Part shown: one piece after another, positions 46,301-55,412 of the stretch | Layout: each line of letters opens with the position of its first letter | Position numbering within the stretch: position 1 is the stretch's first letter | Origin: Paenibacillus antibioticophila | GTDB lineage: Bacteria > Bacillota > Bacilli > Paenibacillales > Paenibacillaceae | DNA: 64,000 bases | Assembly (NCBI RefSeq): GCF_000455265.1 | Contig: NZ_HG005139.1 | Location: 592,910-656,909, forward strand | Direction of reading: 5' to 3' | Notes under the pieces: generated by a model | Told to the model about the DNA's origin: nothing | Databases searched by the model: none | Seen by the model: the letters and a program-made list of their open reading frames with translations, nothing else | Made by a program: the position numbers and the translations under genes

Positions 46301-47236
46301 TCAGATCCAATCGCGCTTCCGGAACAGATAGAACATTCCTGCCCCAAGCGCCAGCATTACGCCAAGCACAATGTAATAACTGTATTGCCCATGAAGCTCG
46401 GGCATATGATCAAAGTTCATCCCGTAGATCCCGGTAATCAGGGTCAGCGGAATGAAAATCGTAGTGATTGCTGTGAATACTCTCATGATTTCGTTCGCTC
46501 GGTTCGCGATGGCGGCCTGATAGGCTTCACGCAAGTTGCCTACAAGCTCTCTGAAGGTATCGAAGTTTTCGGAGATCTTAACGGCATTTTCATAAATATC
46601 GCTGAAGTATTTTTGCAGCTGATCATCAATCAGCCGCAGGTCCTTTTTGTTCAGGATATTAATAACTTCCTTCTGTGGTCCAAGCACCTTCTTGAGCCAT
46701 AAAATCTCGCTTCGAAGACCGATGATTTCATTCAAATGCGAGCGCTTCGTATGCATCAGAATGTCTTCTTCCAGGTTCTCAATCTTGACCTCGATCCGAT
46801 CGCCTACGGTGAAATAGTTATCCACTACAAGGTCGGTTAAATAATACAAAAACCGGTCAGGCTCGCTGACCTCCTGCTCCCACAGAATCGGCTTGATCGC
46901 TCTAAGCTCATTGATCTTCTGCTTGGTCACGGTAATGATATAATGCCGGCCCAGAAACATGCTGAGCGCACGCAGGAAAATCTCTTCATCATCATAACGG
47001 ATGCTGTTCACGACAATGAAATAATGATTATCATAGGTTTCAATCTTTGGCCGCTGTTCTTCTTCCGTCATACAGTCTTCGACTGCCAGATCGTGCAGAG
47101 AGAACAAAGGCTGAAGCACTTCAAGGTCTTCCACGTCCGCATCAATCCAGTAGAAGCCTTCCTCCGGTGCGGTTGTGGTTAACTCAACATTTTCAATAAC
47201 TGTAAAAATACCCTTCATTACGTGCCGAATCTTCAT
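46301..47236 (-). CDS. corA: CorA family magnesium/cobalt channel
   Basis: A 311-residue divalent-cation channel: a cytosolic alpha/beta domain and long helix (about 1-245), then two C-terminal membrane helices with the selectivity motif YGMNF between them (IFIPLTLITGIYGMNF) and a basic tail (FRKRDWI). Imports Mg2+ (or Co2+). The start at 47236 has AAAGGAG 9 bases upstream. It has a leader of about 270 bases carrying a terminator and a small frame. Confidence 0.95.
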   Translation of the reverse strand: MKIRHVMKGIFTVIENVELTTTAPEEGFYWIDADVEDLEVLQPLFSLHDLAVEDCMTEEEQRPKIETYDNHYFIVVNSIRYDDEEIFLRALSMFLGRHYIITVTKQKINELRAIKPILWEQEVSEPDRFLYYLTDLVVDNYFTVGDRIEVKIENLEEDILMHTKRSHLNEIIGLRSEILWLKKVLGPQKEVINILNKKDLRLIDDQLQKYFSDIYENAVKISENFDTFRELVGNLREAYQAAIANRANEIMRVFTAITTIFIPLTLITGIYGMNFDHMPELHGQYSYYIVLGVMLALGAGMFYLFRKRDWI

Positions 47237-47510
47237 TCGAACTCACTCCTTTATTCAGACCGTAACCGGCCTGTGTGCTCAGTGCTGCATGGGAGCATAG
47301 GAAAGAGAATGCGATTCGGGTAAGGGTGCGGGCCAGACACGCCAAAGCAGGCGTTTCTATAGTAACACCGGGAATAAAAAGAGCCCGCCGGCACACACCG
47401 TCGCCTGGCTATTCGCTTTCCTATGCAGTTGAAACTTCAGGACAATACTGTGGGGCCTCGGGTCGCCTTCCATTCTCGGATTCACCTCTTTATTTAGTGG
47501 TCGTAAATAC
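47237..47510 (-). ncRNA. Structured 5' leader of corA (attenuator candidate, class unknown)
   Basis: On the minus strand a promoter (TTGAAA 47546-47541, TATACT 47522-47517, 18 bases apart) drives a leader of about 270 bases. It holds a GC-rich terminator hairpin followed by CTTTTT (47410-47373), and two arms, GCATAGGAAAGCGAAT (47426-47411) and ATTCTCTTTCCTATGC (47310-47295), complementary at 15 of 16 positions, which enclose the terminator. I could not match it to M-box, NiCo, yybP-ykoY or cobalamin riboswitches. Confidence 0.5.
47357..47473 (-). CDS. Possible 38-residue leader peptide of corA
   Basis: An ATG at 47473 with AGAGGTG 9 bases upstream opens a 38-codon frame (MEGDPRPHSIVLKFQ..., ending FLFPVLL) that runs through the terminator hairpin and stops at 47357. 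Its position inside the leader would let translation influence termination, as leader peptides do at corA and mgtA in enteric bacteria. Its coding status is unproven. Confidence 0.35.
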   Translation of the reverse strand: MEGDPRPHSIVLKFQLHRKANSQATVCAGGLFLFPVLL

Positions 47511-47580
47511 TTGTCTAGTATAACGCCGGGATGGAAGTAGTTTCAACCAAAAAGATTCTGTGACACAGATTGAAAATGGC

Positions 47581-47608
47581 TTGTGAAAATTACTATTTCA
47601 TGTATAAT
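47581..47608 (+). promoter_or_regulatory. Promoter of metA operon
   Basis: TTGTGA (47581-47586) and TATAAT (47603-47608), 16 bases apart, followed by the S-box leader. Confidence 0.7.
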
Positions 47609-47659
47609 GAAAATCAGCATATCAAATTTTAAGTTTACAACTGAATATGAAGACGATTT

Positions 47660-47829
47660 TCTTATCAAGAGCAGGTGGAGGGACTAGCCCGATGAAACCC
47701 GGCAACCGGCGATACGTCGCACGGTGCTAATTCTTGCAGAACATGAAGTGCATACTTCGTGCTCTGAGAGATGAGAGAGGCGCATGTTTTATAAATGACG
47801 ACCTTTCTCTATGCGAGTAAGGTTTTTTT
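47660..47829 (+). ncRNA. SAM-I riboswitch (S-box) with terminator
   Basis: The conserved S-box core is present: TTATCAAGAGCAGGTGGAGGGA, GCCCGATGAAACCCGGCAACC, ACGGTGCTAATTC and TGAGAGATGAGAGAGG. The expression platform ends in a terminator (ACCTTTCTC / GAGTAAGGT, then T7) at 47801-47829. High S-adenosylmethionine should stop transcription before metA. Confidence 0.97.
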
Positions 47830-47870
47830 ATTATGCAAGTTGAGCTCACATTTCAAAAGGAGTGATTTAA

Positions 47871-48806
47871 ATGCCGATTAAGGTGCCCGATCATTTACCG
47901 GCCAAAGACGTTCTGACAGGTGAAAATATATTTGTGATGGATGAGAGCCGCGCTTATCAACAAGACATCCGTCCTTTGCGGATTGCCATACTTAATTTGA
48001 TGCCGACCAAGGAGACGACCGAAACTCAGATTTTGCGCCTTCTTGGGAACACGCCGCTTCAAGTTGAAATCGTCTTGCTTCATCCAAGCACCCATACCTC
48101 GAAGAACACCTCTGCCGATCATCTGCAAATGTTCTATAAAACCTTTGAGGAGATTAAGGACCACCGGTTTGACGGCATGATTATTACCGGTGCTCCGGTA
48201 GAGCAGCTCGAATTTGAAGAAGTGAACTACTGGAACGAGCTTAAGGATATCTTTGAATGGAGCAAGTCGCATGTGACCTCGACGATGCACATCTGTTGGG
48301 CTTCCCAAGCGGGATTGTATTACCACTATGGTGTCCGCAAGCAAGCCTTGCCGAAGAAATGCTTCGGAATTTTCCCTCACTGGGTGAACACCCCGCATGT
48401 GAAGCTGCTTAGAGGCTTTGACGGTGTGTTCCAGGTTCCGCATTCCCGTCATACGGATGTGAACCGAGCGGATATCGAGCGCCATTCCGAGCTGGAGATT
48501 CTTGCGGAATCGAAGGAAGCAGGTATTTACCTGGTGTCATCGAAAGACGGCAAGCAGATTTTCGTGACCGGCCACTCCGAATATGACCCGGACTCCTTAA
48601 AATGGGAATACGACAGGGACGTAGCCAAAGGAATGGAAATTGATCTGCCTGTAAATTACTACCCGAATGACGACCCGACTCAAACGCCGTTATCAACTTG
48701 GAGAGCACATGCTAACTTATTATTCTCCAACTGGCTGAACTACTATGTGTATCAAGAAACGCCCTATGATATTGATCAGAGTTCCGAGTTAATATACCAT
48801 ATTTAA
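47871..48806 (+). CDS. metA: Homoserine O-acetyltransferase, MetA family
   Basis: A 311-residue MetA/HTS-family enzyme that acylates homoserine, the first step to methionine. The catalytic Cys142 is in [10 protein letters not shown], the His in VTGHSEYD near 235. Residue 111 is Glu ([11 protein letters not shown]); in this family Glu111 marks acetyl-CoA use while Gly111 marks succinyl-CoA. AAGGAG lies 8 bases before the ATG. First gene of the S-box-controlled metA-metI-metC operon. Confidence 0.95.
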   Translation: MPIKVPDHLPAKDVLTGENIFVMDESRAYQQDIRPLRIAILNLMPTKETTETQILRLLGNTPLQVEIVLLHPSTHTSKNTSADHLQMFYKTFEEIKDHRFDGMIITGAPVEQLEFEEVNYWNELKDIFEWSKSHVTSTMHICWASQAGLYYHYGVRKQALPKKCFGIFPHWVNTPHVKLLRGFDGVFQVPHSRHTDVNRADIERHSELEILAESKEAGIYLVSSKDGKQIFVTGHSEYDPDSLKWEYDRDVAKGMEIDLPVNYYPNDDPTQTPLSTWRAHANLLFSNWLNYYVYQETPYDIDQSSELIYHI

Positions 48807-48829
48807 AAAATATGCTGGAGGGAAGCAAA

Positions 48830-50014
48830 GTGGGAGAGAACAATTGGCGTATTGAAAGCAAGCTGGCTCAAATCGGCTCGATGGATGAGCCGGTAACGGG
48901 AGCCGTTAATTATCCGATCTATCAGGCAACAGCCTTTCGTCATCCGAAGCTGGGCCAAAGCACAGGATTCGATTATGCCCGTACCAAGAGTCCGACCCGG
49001 AGTATTCTGGAGGAGGCATCAGCTGCACTGGAAAGCGGGGATGCCGCATTTGCCTGCAGCTCCGGTATGGCAGCATTGCAAACGGTGTTTAGTCTGTTCT
49101 CACAAGGAGATCACCTGATCGTGTCTCTTGATCTGTATGGGGGGACCTACCGCCTGTTTGAACGAATTTTATCCCGTTTCGGGATTACAGCCTCTTATGT
49201 CGATACCAATGATGCGGATGCATTAGAATCTGCACGGAAGCCGCATACCAAAGCGGTGTTTATCGAGACGCCGACCAATCCGCTGATGATGATTACAGAT
49301 CTGGAAGCCGTCAGCGGGTGGGCGAAGCAGCATCAGCTGCTTACGATTGTGGATAATACGCTGTTGACACCGCTCTTTCAGCGTCCGATTGAGCTGGGTG
49401 CGGATATCGTCGTACATAGCGCCACCAAGTATTTGGGCGGCCATAACGACGTGCTTGCCGGGTTAATCGTTACCAAGGGAGAAGAGCTGTCGAATGAAAT
49501 GGGCTTCCTGCACAATTCGATTGGCGCCGTACTTAGTCCGTCTGACTCCTATCAGCTTATGCGGGGCATGAAAACCTTGGCACTCCGGATGGAGCGCCAT
49601 GAGAGCAACGCGCTTGCGATCGCCCGCTACCTCAAGGAGCATCCGCAGGTGGAGACCGTGTACCATCCGGGTCTGAGCGACCATCCGGGTTATGAGATTC
49701 AGAAGAAGCAGTCCAGCGGCAACACGGGCATCTTCTCCTTCAAGGTTACAGACGCAAGATACGTTGAGCCTGTGCTGCGTCATCTGCGGTTAATCGCATT
49801 TGCCGAGAGCTTGGGCGGGGTGGAATCGTTGATGACTTACCCGGCGGTTCAGACTCATGCCGATATTCCTGAAGAGATTCGCGCTGCGGTCGGTGTGGAT
49901 GATCGGCTGCTCCGGTTCTCGGTGGGCATCGAGCACGTGGACGATTTGATCGGGGATCTGGCACAAGCCCTCGAGGCAGCCCGGCAAGAGGTGGAAGGAG
50001 GCAGCCATCAATGA
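48830..50014 (+). CDS. metI: Cystathionine gamma-synthase / O-acetylhomoserine thiolyase
   Basis: A 394-residue Cys/Met-metabolism PLP enzyme: YARTKSPTRSILEEA, ACSSGMAALQTVF, the PLP Lys in HSATKYLGGHNDVLAG and SLGGVESLMTYP. With MetA supplying O-acetylhomoserine it should form cystathionine (or homocysteine). I prefer GTG 48830, which has GGAGGG 7 bases upstream, over ATG 48812. Coupled to metC by an ATGA overlap. The split of roles between this gene and the next follows Bacillus metIC. Confidence 0.88.
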   Translation: MGENNWRIESKLAQIGSMDEPVTGAVNYPIYQATAFRHPKLGQSTGFDYARTKSPTRSILEEASAALESGDAAFACSSGMAALQTVFSLFSQGDHLIVSLDLYGGTYRLFERILSRFGITASYVDTNDADALESARKPHTKAVFIETPTNPLMMITDLEAVSGWAKQHQLLTIVDNTLLTPLFQRPIELGADIVVHSATKYLGGHNDVLAGLIVTKGEELSNEMGFLHNSIGAVLSPSDSYQLMRGMKTLALRMERHESNALAIARYLKEHPQVETVYHPGLSDHPGYEIQKKQSSGNTGIFSFKVTDARYVEPVLRHLRLIAFAESLGGVESLMTYPAVQTHADIPEEIRAAVGVDDRLLRFSVGIEHVDDLIGDLAQALEAARQEVEGGSHQ

Positions 50015-51150
50015 CCAAATTTGACACGAAGCTGATTCATTTCGGAAGTGAAGTAGATGCGGCGACCGGCGCCTCCAGCGTGCCGATCTACCAGGCTTCT
50101 ACCTTCCATCACCATGACATCTATAATCCGCCGGAATACGATTACAGCAGATCCGGCAATCCGACTCGTCAGGCACTAGAGGAATATATTACTCTGTTGG
50201 AAGGCGGAGCTCGGGGATTTGCCTTTTCCAGCGGCATGTCTGCTATTTCTACGGTATTTATGCTGTTCTCGGCCGGTGATCATCTGATCGTTACCGAGGA
50301 TGTGTACGGGGGGACTTATCGGCTGCTGACCCAGATTCTAAGCCGGATGAACATAGAGACAACCTTTGTTGATATGACGGACTTGTCTGCTGTCAAGGCT
50401 GCGCTGCGTCCGAATACGAAAGGGGTCTTTATGGAGACGCCTTCGAATCCGACCCTGAAAATTACCGATATCGCAGCGGTTGCTGCATGGGCAAGTCAGC
50501 ATCAATTGATCAGCATGGTGGACAACACCTTTATGACTCCTTACTATCAGCGCCCGATCGAACTTGGAGTAGATATTGTCCTGCATAGTGCGACCAAGTT
50601 TCTCGGGGGCCATAGCGATGTGTTGGCTGGACTGGCTGTCGCGCGCACCGAGGAATTGGGCAATCAGCTGAAATATTTGCAGAATGGACTGGGGACCGTC
50701 CTGGGAGCTCAGGAATCCTGGCTGCTTATGCGCGGGATGAAGACGCTTGGAGCCAGAATGGAGCGCAGCGAGACAAGTGCCCGCAAGCTGGCAGATTGGC
50801 TGCAGGGACGGTCCGATATCCCGGCGGTCTATTATCCTGGACTTGCTTCTCATCCTGGGCGGGAAATTCAGGAGAAGCAATCCACAGGGTATGGTGCGGT
50901 TGTCTCCTTCGATGTGGGCTCTCAGGAACGGGCAAAGCAGGTGCTTAGCCGGGTCAAGCTTCCGTTGGTGGCTGTCAGTCTTGGAGCCGTGGAGAGCATC
51001 CTCTCCTATCCGGCGATGATGTCTCATGCTTCTATGCCTGCCGAGGTGCGAAGCGAGCGTGGAATCTCGGACGGATTGCTTCGCTTCTCTGTGGGACTCG
51101 AAGATATCGAGGACTTGATCGAGGATCTGGGGCAGGCGCTGGAAGGCTGA
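50011..51150 (+). CDS. metC: Cystathionine beta-lyase
   Basis: A 379-residue PLP enzyme of the same family (YSRSGNPTRQALEEYI, FSSGMSAISTVF, PLP Lys in HSATKFLGGHSDVLAG, SLGAVESILSYPAMMSH). Expected to cleave cystathionine to homocysteine. Translation is coupled to metI. Last gene of the S-box operon. Confidence 0.88.
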   Translation: MTKFDTKLIHFGSEVDAATGASSVPIYQASTFHHHDIYNPPEYDYSRSGNPTRQALEEYITLLEGGARGFAFSSGMSAISTVFMLFSAGDHLIVTEDVYGGTYRLLTQILSRMNIETTFVDMTDLSAVKAALRPNTKGVFMETPSNPTLKITDIAAVAAWASQHQLISMVDNTFMTPYYQRPIELGVDIVLHSATKFLGGHSDVLAGLAVARTEELGNQLKYLQNGLGTVLGAQESWLLMRGMKTLGARMERSETSARKLADWLQGRSDIPAVYYPGLASHPGREIQEKQSTGYGAVVSFDVGSQERAKQVLSRVKLPLVAVSLGAVESILSYPAMMSHASMPAEVRSERGISDGLLRFSVGLEDIEDLIEDLGQALEG

Positions 51151-51206
51151 TGATGAAGTGACTGTTGCTGGTGTGTTTAGCATGGCTTAGTTTAGCCAGA
51201 AAAATT

Positions 51207-51246
51207 CGTGAGCAACAGCGATCGCAAGAATAATTTATACGTTGCC
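51207..51246 (-). repeat. Fragment of the structured repeat
   Basis: CGTGAGCAACAGCGATCGCAAG followed at 13 bases by ACGTTGCC resembles one end of the repeat copies at 14.6-16.2 kb (plus-strand form of copy 3). Only about 40 bases are recognisable. Confidence 0.5.
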
Positions 51247-51307
51247 TAACTCGTACAAACCTTACGCGCGTATTAATCTTATGCATACAAACATTAGTTC
51301 GCTGCAT

Positions 51308-51338
51308 GGCACCTGAGAGAATCGGGTGCTGTTTTTTT
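51308..51338 (+). terminator. Terminator after metC
   Basis: GGCACC and GGGTGCT form a short stem followed by GT7. Confidence 0.6.
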
Positions 51339-51395
51339 AAAATGAGTATGTTACGATATAGTAGCAATTTAAAGGAAATGCAAGGAGGCAGATCC

Positions 51396-52535
51396 ATGGC
51401 CGTAATTGACCATATTTTAAACAAAGCATTGCAGGGCGAGCGCCTTGAGCTGGAAGAGACAATTGCACTTTTTGATTCTAATGAAATAGAGAAGATGGGC
51501 CATACCGCCAATGTGCTGATGGAACGCAGACATCCGGATCCGATCACAACCTTTGTTATCGGACGAAATGTCAATTATACGAACATCTGTGACGTGTATT
51601 GCCGGTTCTGTGCATTTTACCGCCGGCCAGGGTCGGAGGAAGGGTACGTTCTTCCCGATGAAGTAATTATGCAAAAGATTCAGGAAACCGTTGATGTCGG
51701 CGGCACTGAAATTTTGATGCAAGGCGGCACGAATCCTAACCTGCCATTCAGCTATTATACCGATTTGCTTCGGAAGATTAAGAGTCAATTTCCGGATATT
51801 ACGATGCACTCCTTCTCTCCGGCGGAGATCATGAAGATGAAGGAAGTGTCGGAAGGGCTTAGCCTGGAAGAAGTTGTGCGCGAGATTCATGCAGCCGGAC
51901 TGGACTCCCTTCCCGGAGGCGGCGCAGAAATTCTGGATGACCGGACCCGCCGTAAGATCAGCCGCTTGAAGGGCTCCTGGCGCGACTGGATGGATGTTAT
52001 GCAGACTGCGCACAAGATCGGCATGAATACAACAGCGACGATGGTCATTGGTCTCGGCGAATCCAATGAGGAGCGAGCGCTTCACTTGCTTCGTGTTCGC
52101 GAGGCTCAGGATGAATGCCTGAACAACAATTATTCTTCCGAAGGCTTCCTCGCCTTCATTCCATGGACCTTCCAGCCGGATAATACGAATTTGAAGCTGG
52201 AGCGTCAGACACCGGAGGCTTACCTGAAGACTGTGGCGATCAGCCGGATCGTGCTGGATAATATTAAGCATCTTCAATCCTCCTGGGTAACGATGGGGCC
52301 TGAGATTGGCAAGCTGTCGCTTCGTTACGGCTGCGATGACTTCGGCAGTACGATGATTGAAGAGAATGTGGTGTCATCCGCGGGTGCGACTCATAAAGTC
52401 AATATCGAATCGATTCTGTCGATCATTCGCTCCGCCGGCAAGATTCCTGCTCAGCGCAATACACGATACGATATCCTGCGCGTATTTGATGACGAGCAGG
52501 CCAAAATCGAAAATGACTTCATCATGCAAAACTAG
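51396..52535 (+). CDS. mqnC: Cyclic dehypoxanthinyl futalosine synthase
   Basis: A 379-residue radical SAM enzyme of the futalosine route to menaquinone. The [4Fe-4S] cysteines are Cys65, Cys69 and Cys72 (CDVYCRFCAFYRR); further matches are EILMQGGTNPNLP, GLDSLPGGGAEIL and FIPWTFQPDNT. It cyclises dehypoxanthinyl futalosine. AAGGAGG lies 9 bases before ATG 51396; the frame is open further upstream through the terminator and is not used. No other mqn genes are in the window. Confidence 0.94.
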   Translation: MAVIDHILNKALQGERLELEETIALFDSNEIEKMGHTANVLMERRHPDPITTFVIGRNVNYTNICDVYCRFCAFYRRPGSEEGYVLPDEVIMQKIQETVDVGGTEILMQGGTNPNLPFSYYTDLLRKIKSQFPDITMHSFSPAEIMKMKEVSEGLSLEEVVREIHAAGLDSLPGGGAEILDDRTRRKISRLKGSWRDWMDVMQTAHKIGMNTTATMVIGLGESNEERALHLLRVREAQDECLNNNYSSEGFLAFIPWTFQPDNTNLKLERQTPEAYLKTVAISRIVLDNIKHLQSSWVTMGPEIGKLSLRYGCDDFGSTMIEENVVSSAGATHKVNIESILSIIRSAGKIPAQRNTRYDILRVFDDEQAKIENDFIMQN

Positions 52536-52543
52536 AATATGAT

Positions 52544-52593
52544 AAAACGTTTGTTGAGTTATCCGGCCGGATGAACTCAACAAACGTTTTTTA
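52544..52593 (+). terminator. Terminator after mqnC
   Basis: AAAACGTTTGTTGAGTT and AACTCAACAAACGTTTT form a 17-bp stem with T6. Confidence 0.9.
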
Positions 52594-52773
52594 TTTTCCA
52601 AATTAACTAATCTTGAGGAAGGGGGAGTTCATGCGAATGAACTCAGGTAAAGCTTAAAGCTGTACCATTTTTAGCGAATTGGAAATGCTGGTTAACATTC
52701 CATAAGCCTGACCTCGTATATCCGTTTCTTCCCCGCCATATACTTTGGGAAGACAACGAAAGGGGCGGAGCGT

Positions 52774-53679
52774 ATGGGATATTTTGTATTAAGGGCAGAT
52801 CGAACCGGTACTGATCATGGCACACGGCTCCTTGAATATATAATTGGAACAGGCAGCGGGATAGGGGGGCATAACATTCCTCCACAGTCATGGACGATTG
52901 ATTATGATGAGTCGGGCAGAGCGCTCGTTCAAATGAAGGACAGGGACGAAGAGGCAATCAACAGTATTGCAGTAGGCTTGGCGGATTATATTCTAGAGCA
53001 GTGCGAAGCTGACCTTGCCGGTGTCTTGGCTGATCGGCGGTATGCCTTTGTTGAGCCGAACGACCGGGCCCGGGCCGAGCGGTTCTGGCTTAGCTTTCTT
53101 AATGGAGATGAGGCAGGGGATCAATTGATTCGGCAGCGCCGGAGAGAGCTCGTGCTGAACACACTCCAGAGTTATTTGCTTGAATCCCAGTATTTGGATC
53201 TAAGCGGATTTATTGCCTTCCGTCTGACGCTGTACAAGGAGATGCTGCAAGAGACGATTGACTTGGCCATGGAGGAGTATTTGCTGGATCAACAATATGA
53301 AGAGTTCCTTCAATTGCTGCAGTACTTTGTCCAATTTCAGGAGCCTCTGACTCCTCTGGTGCACCTCGTCCATCATGGGGGCCAGGAGTTCAGCATATTT
53401 AATCAATCCTTCTCGCCGATCCGTGAAAGCTCCAGCGGCATGGTGGTGGCTAAAATGGGCGATCTGGAGCTGGAGATGGAGGATCAGGTGGTCAGCACGC
53501 TAATATCCTTGTCCCCCGATCGAATCCTGCTTCATACCGTGGCACCGGAGACCACAATTATATCCACAATCCGCACCATTTTCGGGAATCGGGTTCAGCT
53601 GTGCCAGCAGTGCCCGCATTGTAATCCGGTGCACGCAGCAGCCAGGAAGCAAGATCAGGAGTGCCATGGAGGTTCTTGA
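52774..53679 (+). CDS. ytxC: YtxC-like sporulation protein
   Basis: A 301-residue soluble protein (VGLADYILEQCEADLAGVL, LSGFIAFRLTLYKEMLQETI, ILLHTVAPETTIISTIRTIFG) matching the putative sporulation protein YtxC family. A CQQCPHC motif near the C-terminus could bind a metal. AAAGGGGCGG lies before the ATG. Mechanism unknown. Confidence 0.8.
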   Translation: MGYFVLRADRTGTDHGTRLLEYIIGTGSGIGGHNIPPQSWTIDYDESGRALVQMKDRDEEAINSIAVGLADYILEQCEADLAGVLADRRYAFVEPNDRARAERFWLSFLNGDEAGDQLIRQRRRELVLNTLQSYLLESQYLDLSGFIAFRLTLYKEMLQETIDLAMEEYLLDQQYEEFLQLLQYFVQFQEPLTPLVHLVHHGGQEFSIFNQSFSPIRESSSGMVVAKMGDLELEMEDQVVSTLISLSPDRILLHTVAPETTIISTIRTIFGNRVQLCQQCPHCNPVHAAARKQDQECHGGS

Positions 53680-53864
53680 CGGACCTTGTCGATATCTATA
53701 GAATCTCCGAATAATAGCGTCCGTCCGGTAAGGTCAATTGTATTGGCTTGCGGGCGGATGCTCTCTTTTTTCTGATTCCAGCACGACAGGGAGGATTTGT
53801 TGACACCCTTATAATGAAATGTTTAAATGTTGTTTATTACATTCCTTTGGAAAGTGAGAATAAC

Positions 53865-54647
53865 ATGATAGACATACATACGCATATCCTGCCTGGACTG
53901 GATGATGGTGCGCAGACTTGGGAAGATACAATGAATATGGCCAGGGTTGCGGCCTCAGAAGGTATCACAACAATAATAGCAACACCGCATCATGCGAACG
54001 GGAGATATGACAACATAGCTAGCGAAGTGGTAGAGCACACCAAGCATGCTAACGAACAGTTGATAGCAGCCGGGATACCTGTTACGATCTTGCCTGGACA
54101 AGAGATCCGGATGCATTATGATTTTCTGGAGGCTTGGTATAGAACGGAGTTGCTTCCGCTGGCTAACTCGAAGTATGTGTTGCTTGAGATGCCTTCCTCT
54201 CGAATACCACAGGAAATTTATGAGCTAATTCATGAACTTAAAATAATGAAGCTTAAACCGATTATCGCCCATCCTGAACGTAATGCCGAAATTATGAAGA
54301 ATCCGGAGCGGCTGGCTGAATTAATTGATTTGGGCGCCTTTGCCCAGGTTACAACTCATTCCTTGCTTGGGGGGTTTGGCAAACGAATTGAAAAATCGGC
54401 GTGGTCCCTTTGCAAAAACGGTCTGATTCATCTCGTTTCATCAGATGCACATCATGTTGAACGCAGGGGCTTCCGATTGCGTGAAGCCTATAATGTAATC
54501 TCTGAGCGGCTGGGGAGACCATGGGAGACTTATTTTTTGAACAATGCACAGTGTGTTATTGAAGATAATTCATTTGGTACTCAACCGGCATCAGTGCCTA
54601 TTGAGGGGAAAATACGTCGAATGCTATCTTTTTTTTATAAAAATTAG
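53865..54647 (+). CDS. ywqE: CpsB/YwqE-type PHP-family tyrosine phosphatase
   Basis: A 260-residue metallophosphatase of the PHP fold: MIDIHTHILPGLDDGA at the N-terminus, ATPHHANGRY, IIAHPERNAEI and SSDAHHVERRGF as metal ligands. It removes phosphate from the partner tyrosine kinase encoded at 56645, controlling exopolysaccharide assembly. The ATG at 53865 starts the conserved motif; the longer frame upstream (from 53748) is not family-like. Confidence 0.92.
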   Translation: MIDIHTHILPGLDDGAQTWEDTMNMARVAASEGITTIIATPHHANGRYDNIASEVVEHTKHANEQLIAAGIPVTILPGQEIRMHYDFLEAWYRTELLPLANSKYVLLEMPSSRIPQEIYELIHELKIMKLKPIIAHPERNAEIMKNPERLAELIDLGAFAQVTTHSLLGGFGKRIEKSAWSLCKNGLIHLVSSDAHHVERRGFRLREAYNVISERLGRPWETYFLNNAQCVIEDNSFGTQPASVPIEGKIRRMLSFFYKN

Positions 54648-55412
54648 CTCGTATTTAGGACTATACCCGCTCTTTGGAGGAGTAAATTAGGTAATAAGGT
54701 ATCGGTATTTTTCGGGTTAGTTGTACTCCTGAAGTTGTAAATTAATGCTGACTTTTTCGAAAAGTCCTGAATTGATACATTTTCAATAAGAACTGATATT
54801 ATGGCAGCTCGTTTTTTTTGAACCAAGGTAACCGTTTTTTTGCGGTAAAACTTGGTTTTTTTATTATTTAAAGTGAAAATTCGTATAATTCTACAAAATT
54901 TTAAGCTATAAAAAAAGGGCAATTTATTTAAAATTTTACTTTTTTAGTCCTGTTTTTTTAGGACGGTGGACAATAGTCCCTAATTAGCGGAACATTATAT
55001 CATGTTTTGCAATAATTATCCTTTTTAAAGTTATGCATTAAACAGGAAAAAACCTTTATTTTTCAAGGAAAGGCAGCTGTTATAGGCGATAGATTTAGAA
55101 ATCAAAGAAGGAGATTTTATTATGATTTTATAAAACGCTTACATTAAATAAATGATTGGAAAAGCATCTCAAACGAAGACAAGTCGTGCTACTTTTCAAC
55201 ATAAATCAGGAACTCTAGACTATGTCTTTTTTCACTCAAGAAATGTTTACAATTATGTAATAATAACAGCGAGGGGAGAATTGGAGTCCGGATATAACCC
55301 TTTCCGTGGAGAGCTATATTGATTTAAAGAGCTTTAAGATGGTTAAAGCAAATAGGTAAGCTCCATTATTTCAAGGAACTTAGACTTGATGAATTGAATT
55401 GAGGATGCAAAG
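54648..55412. other. AT-rich control region of the exopolysaccharide operon
   Basis: About 765 bases without a supported gene. It contains the terminator at 54821-54862, a hairpin around AGTCCT/AGGACT near 54950, and at 55107-55133 a good AAGGAG site followed by a three-codon frame (ATG 55122, TAA 55131). Promoters for the downstream operon probably lie here, but none is strong enough to call. Confidence 0.5.
54821..54862 (+). terminator. Terminator after the ywqE-like gene
   Basis: AACCAAG and CTTGGTT with an inner ACCG/CGGT, followed by T5. Confidence 0.7.

Noticed and set aside
47237..47510. Known riboswitch class for the corA leader (M-box or cobalamin)
   Set aside because: Isolated stretches (AGGTGAATCC, AGCCAGGCGAC) recall these classes but the ordered conserved blocks are absent.
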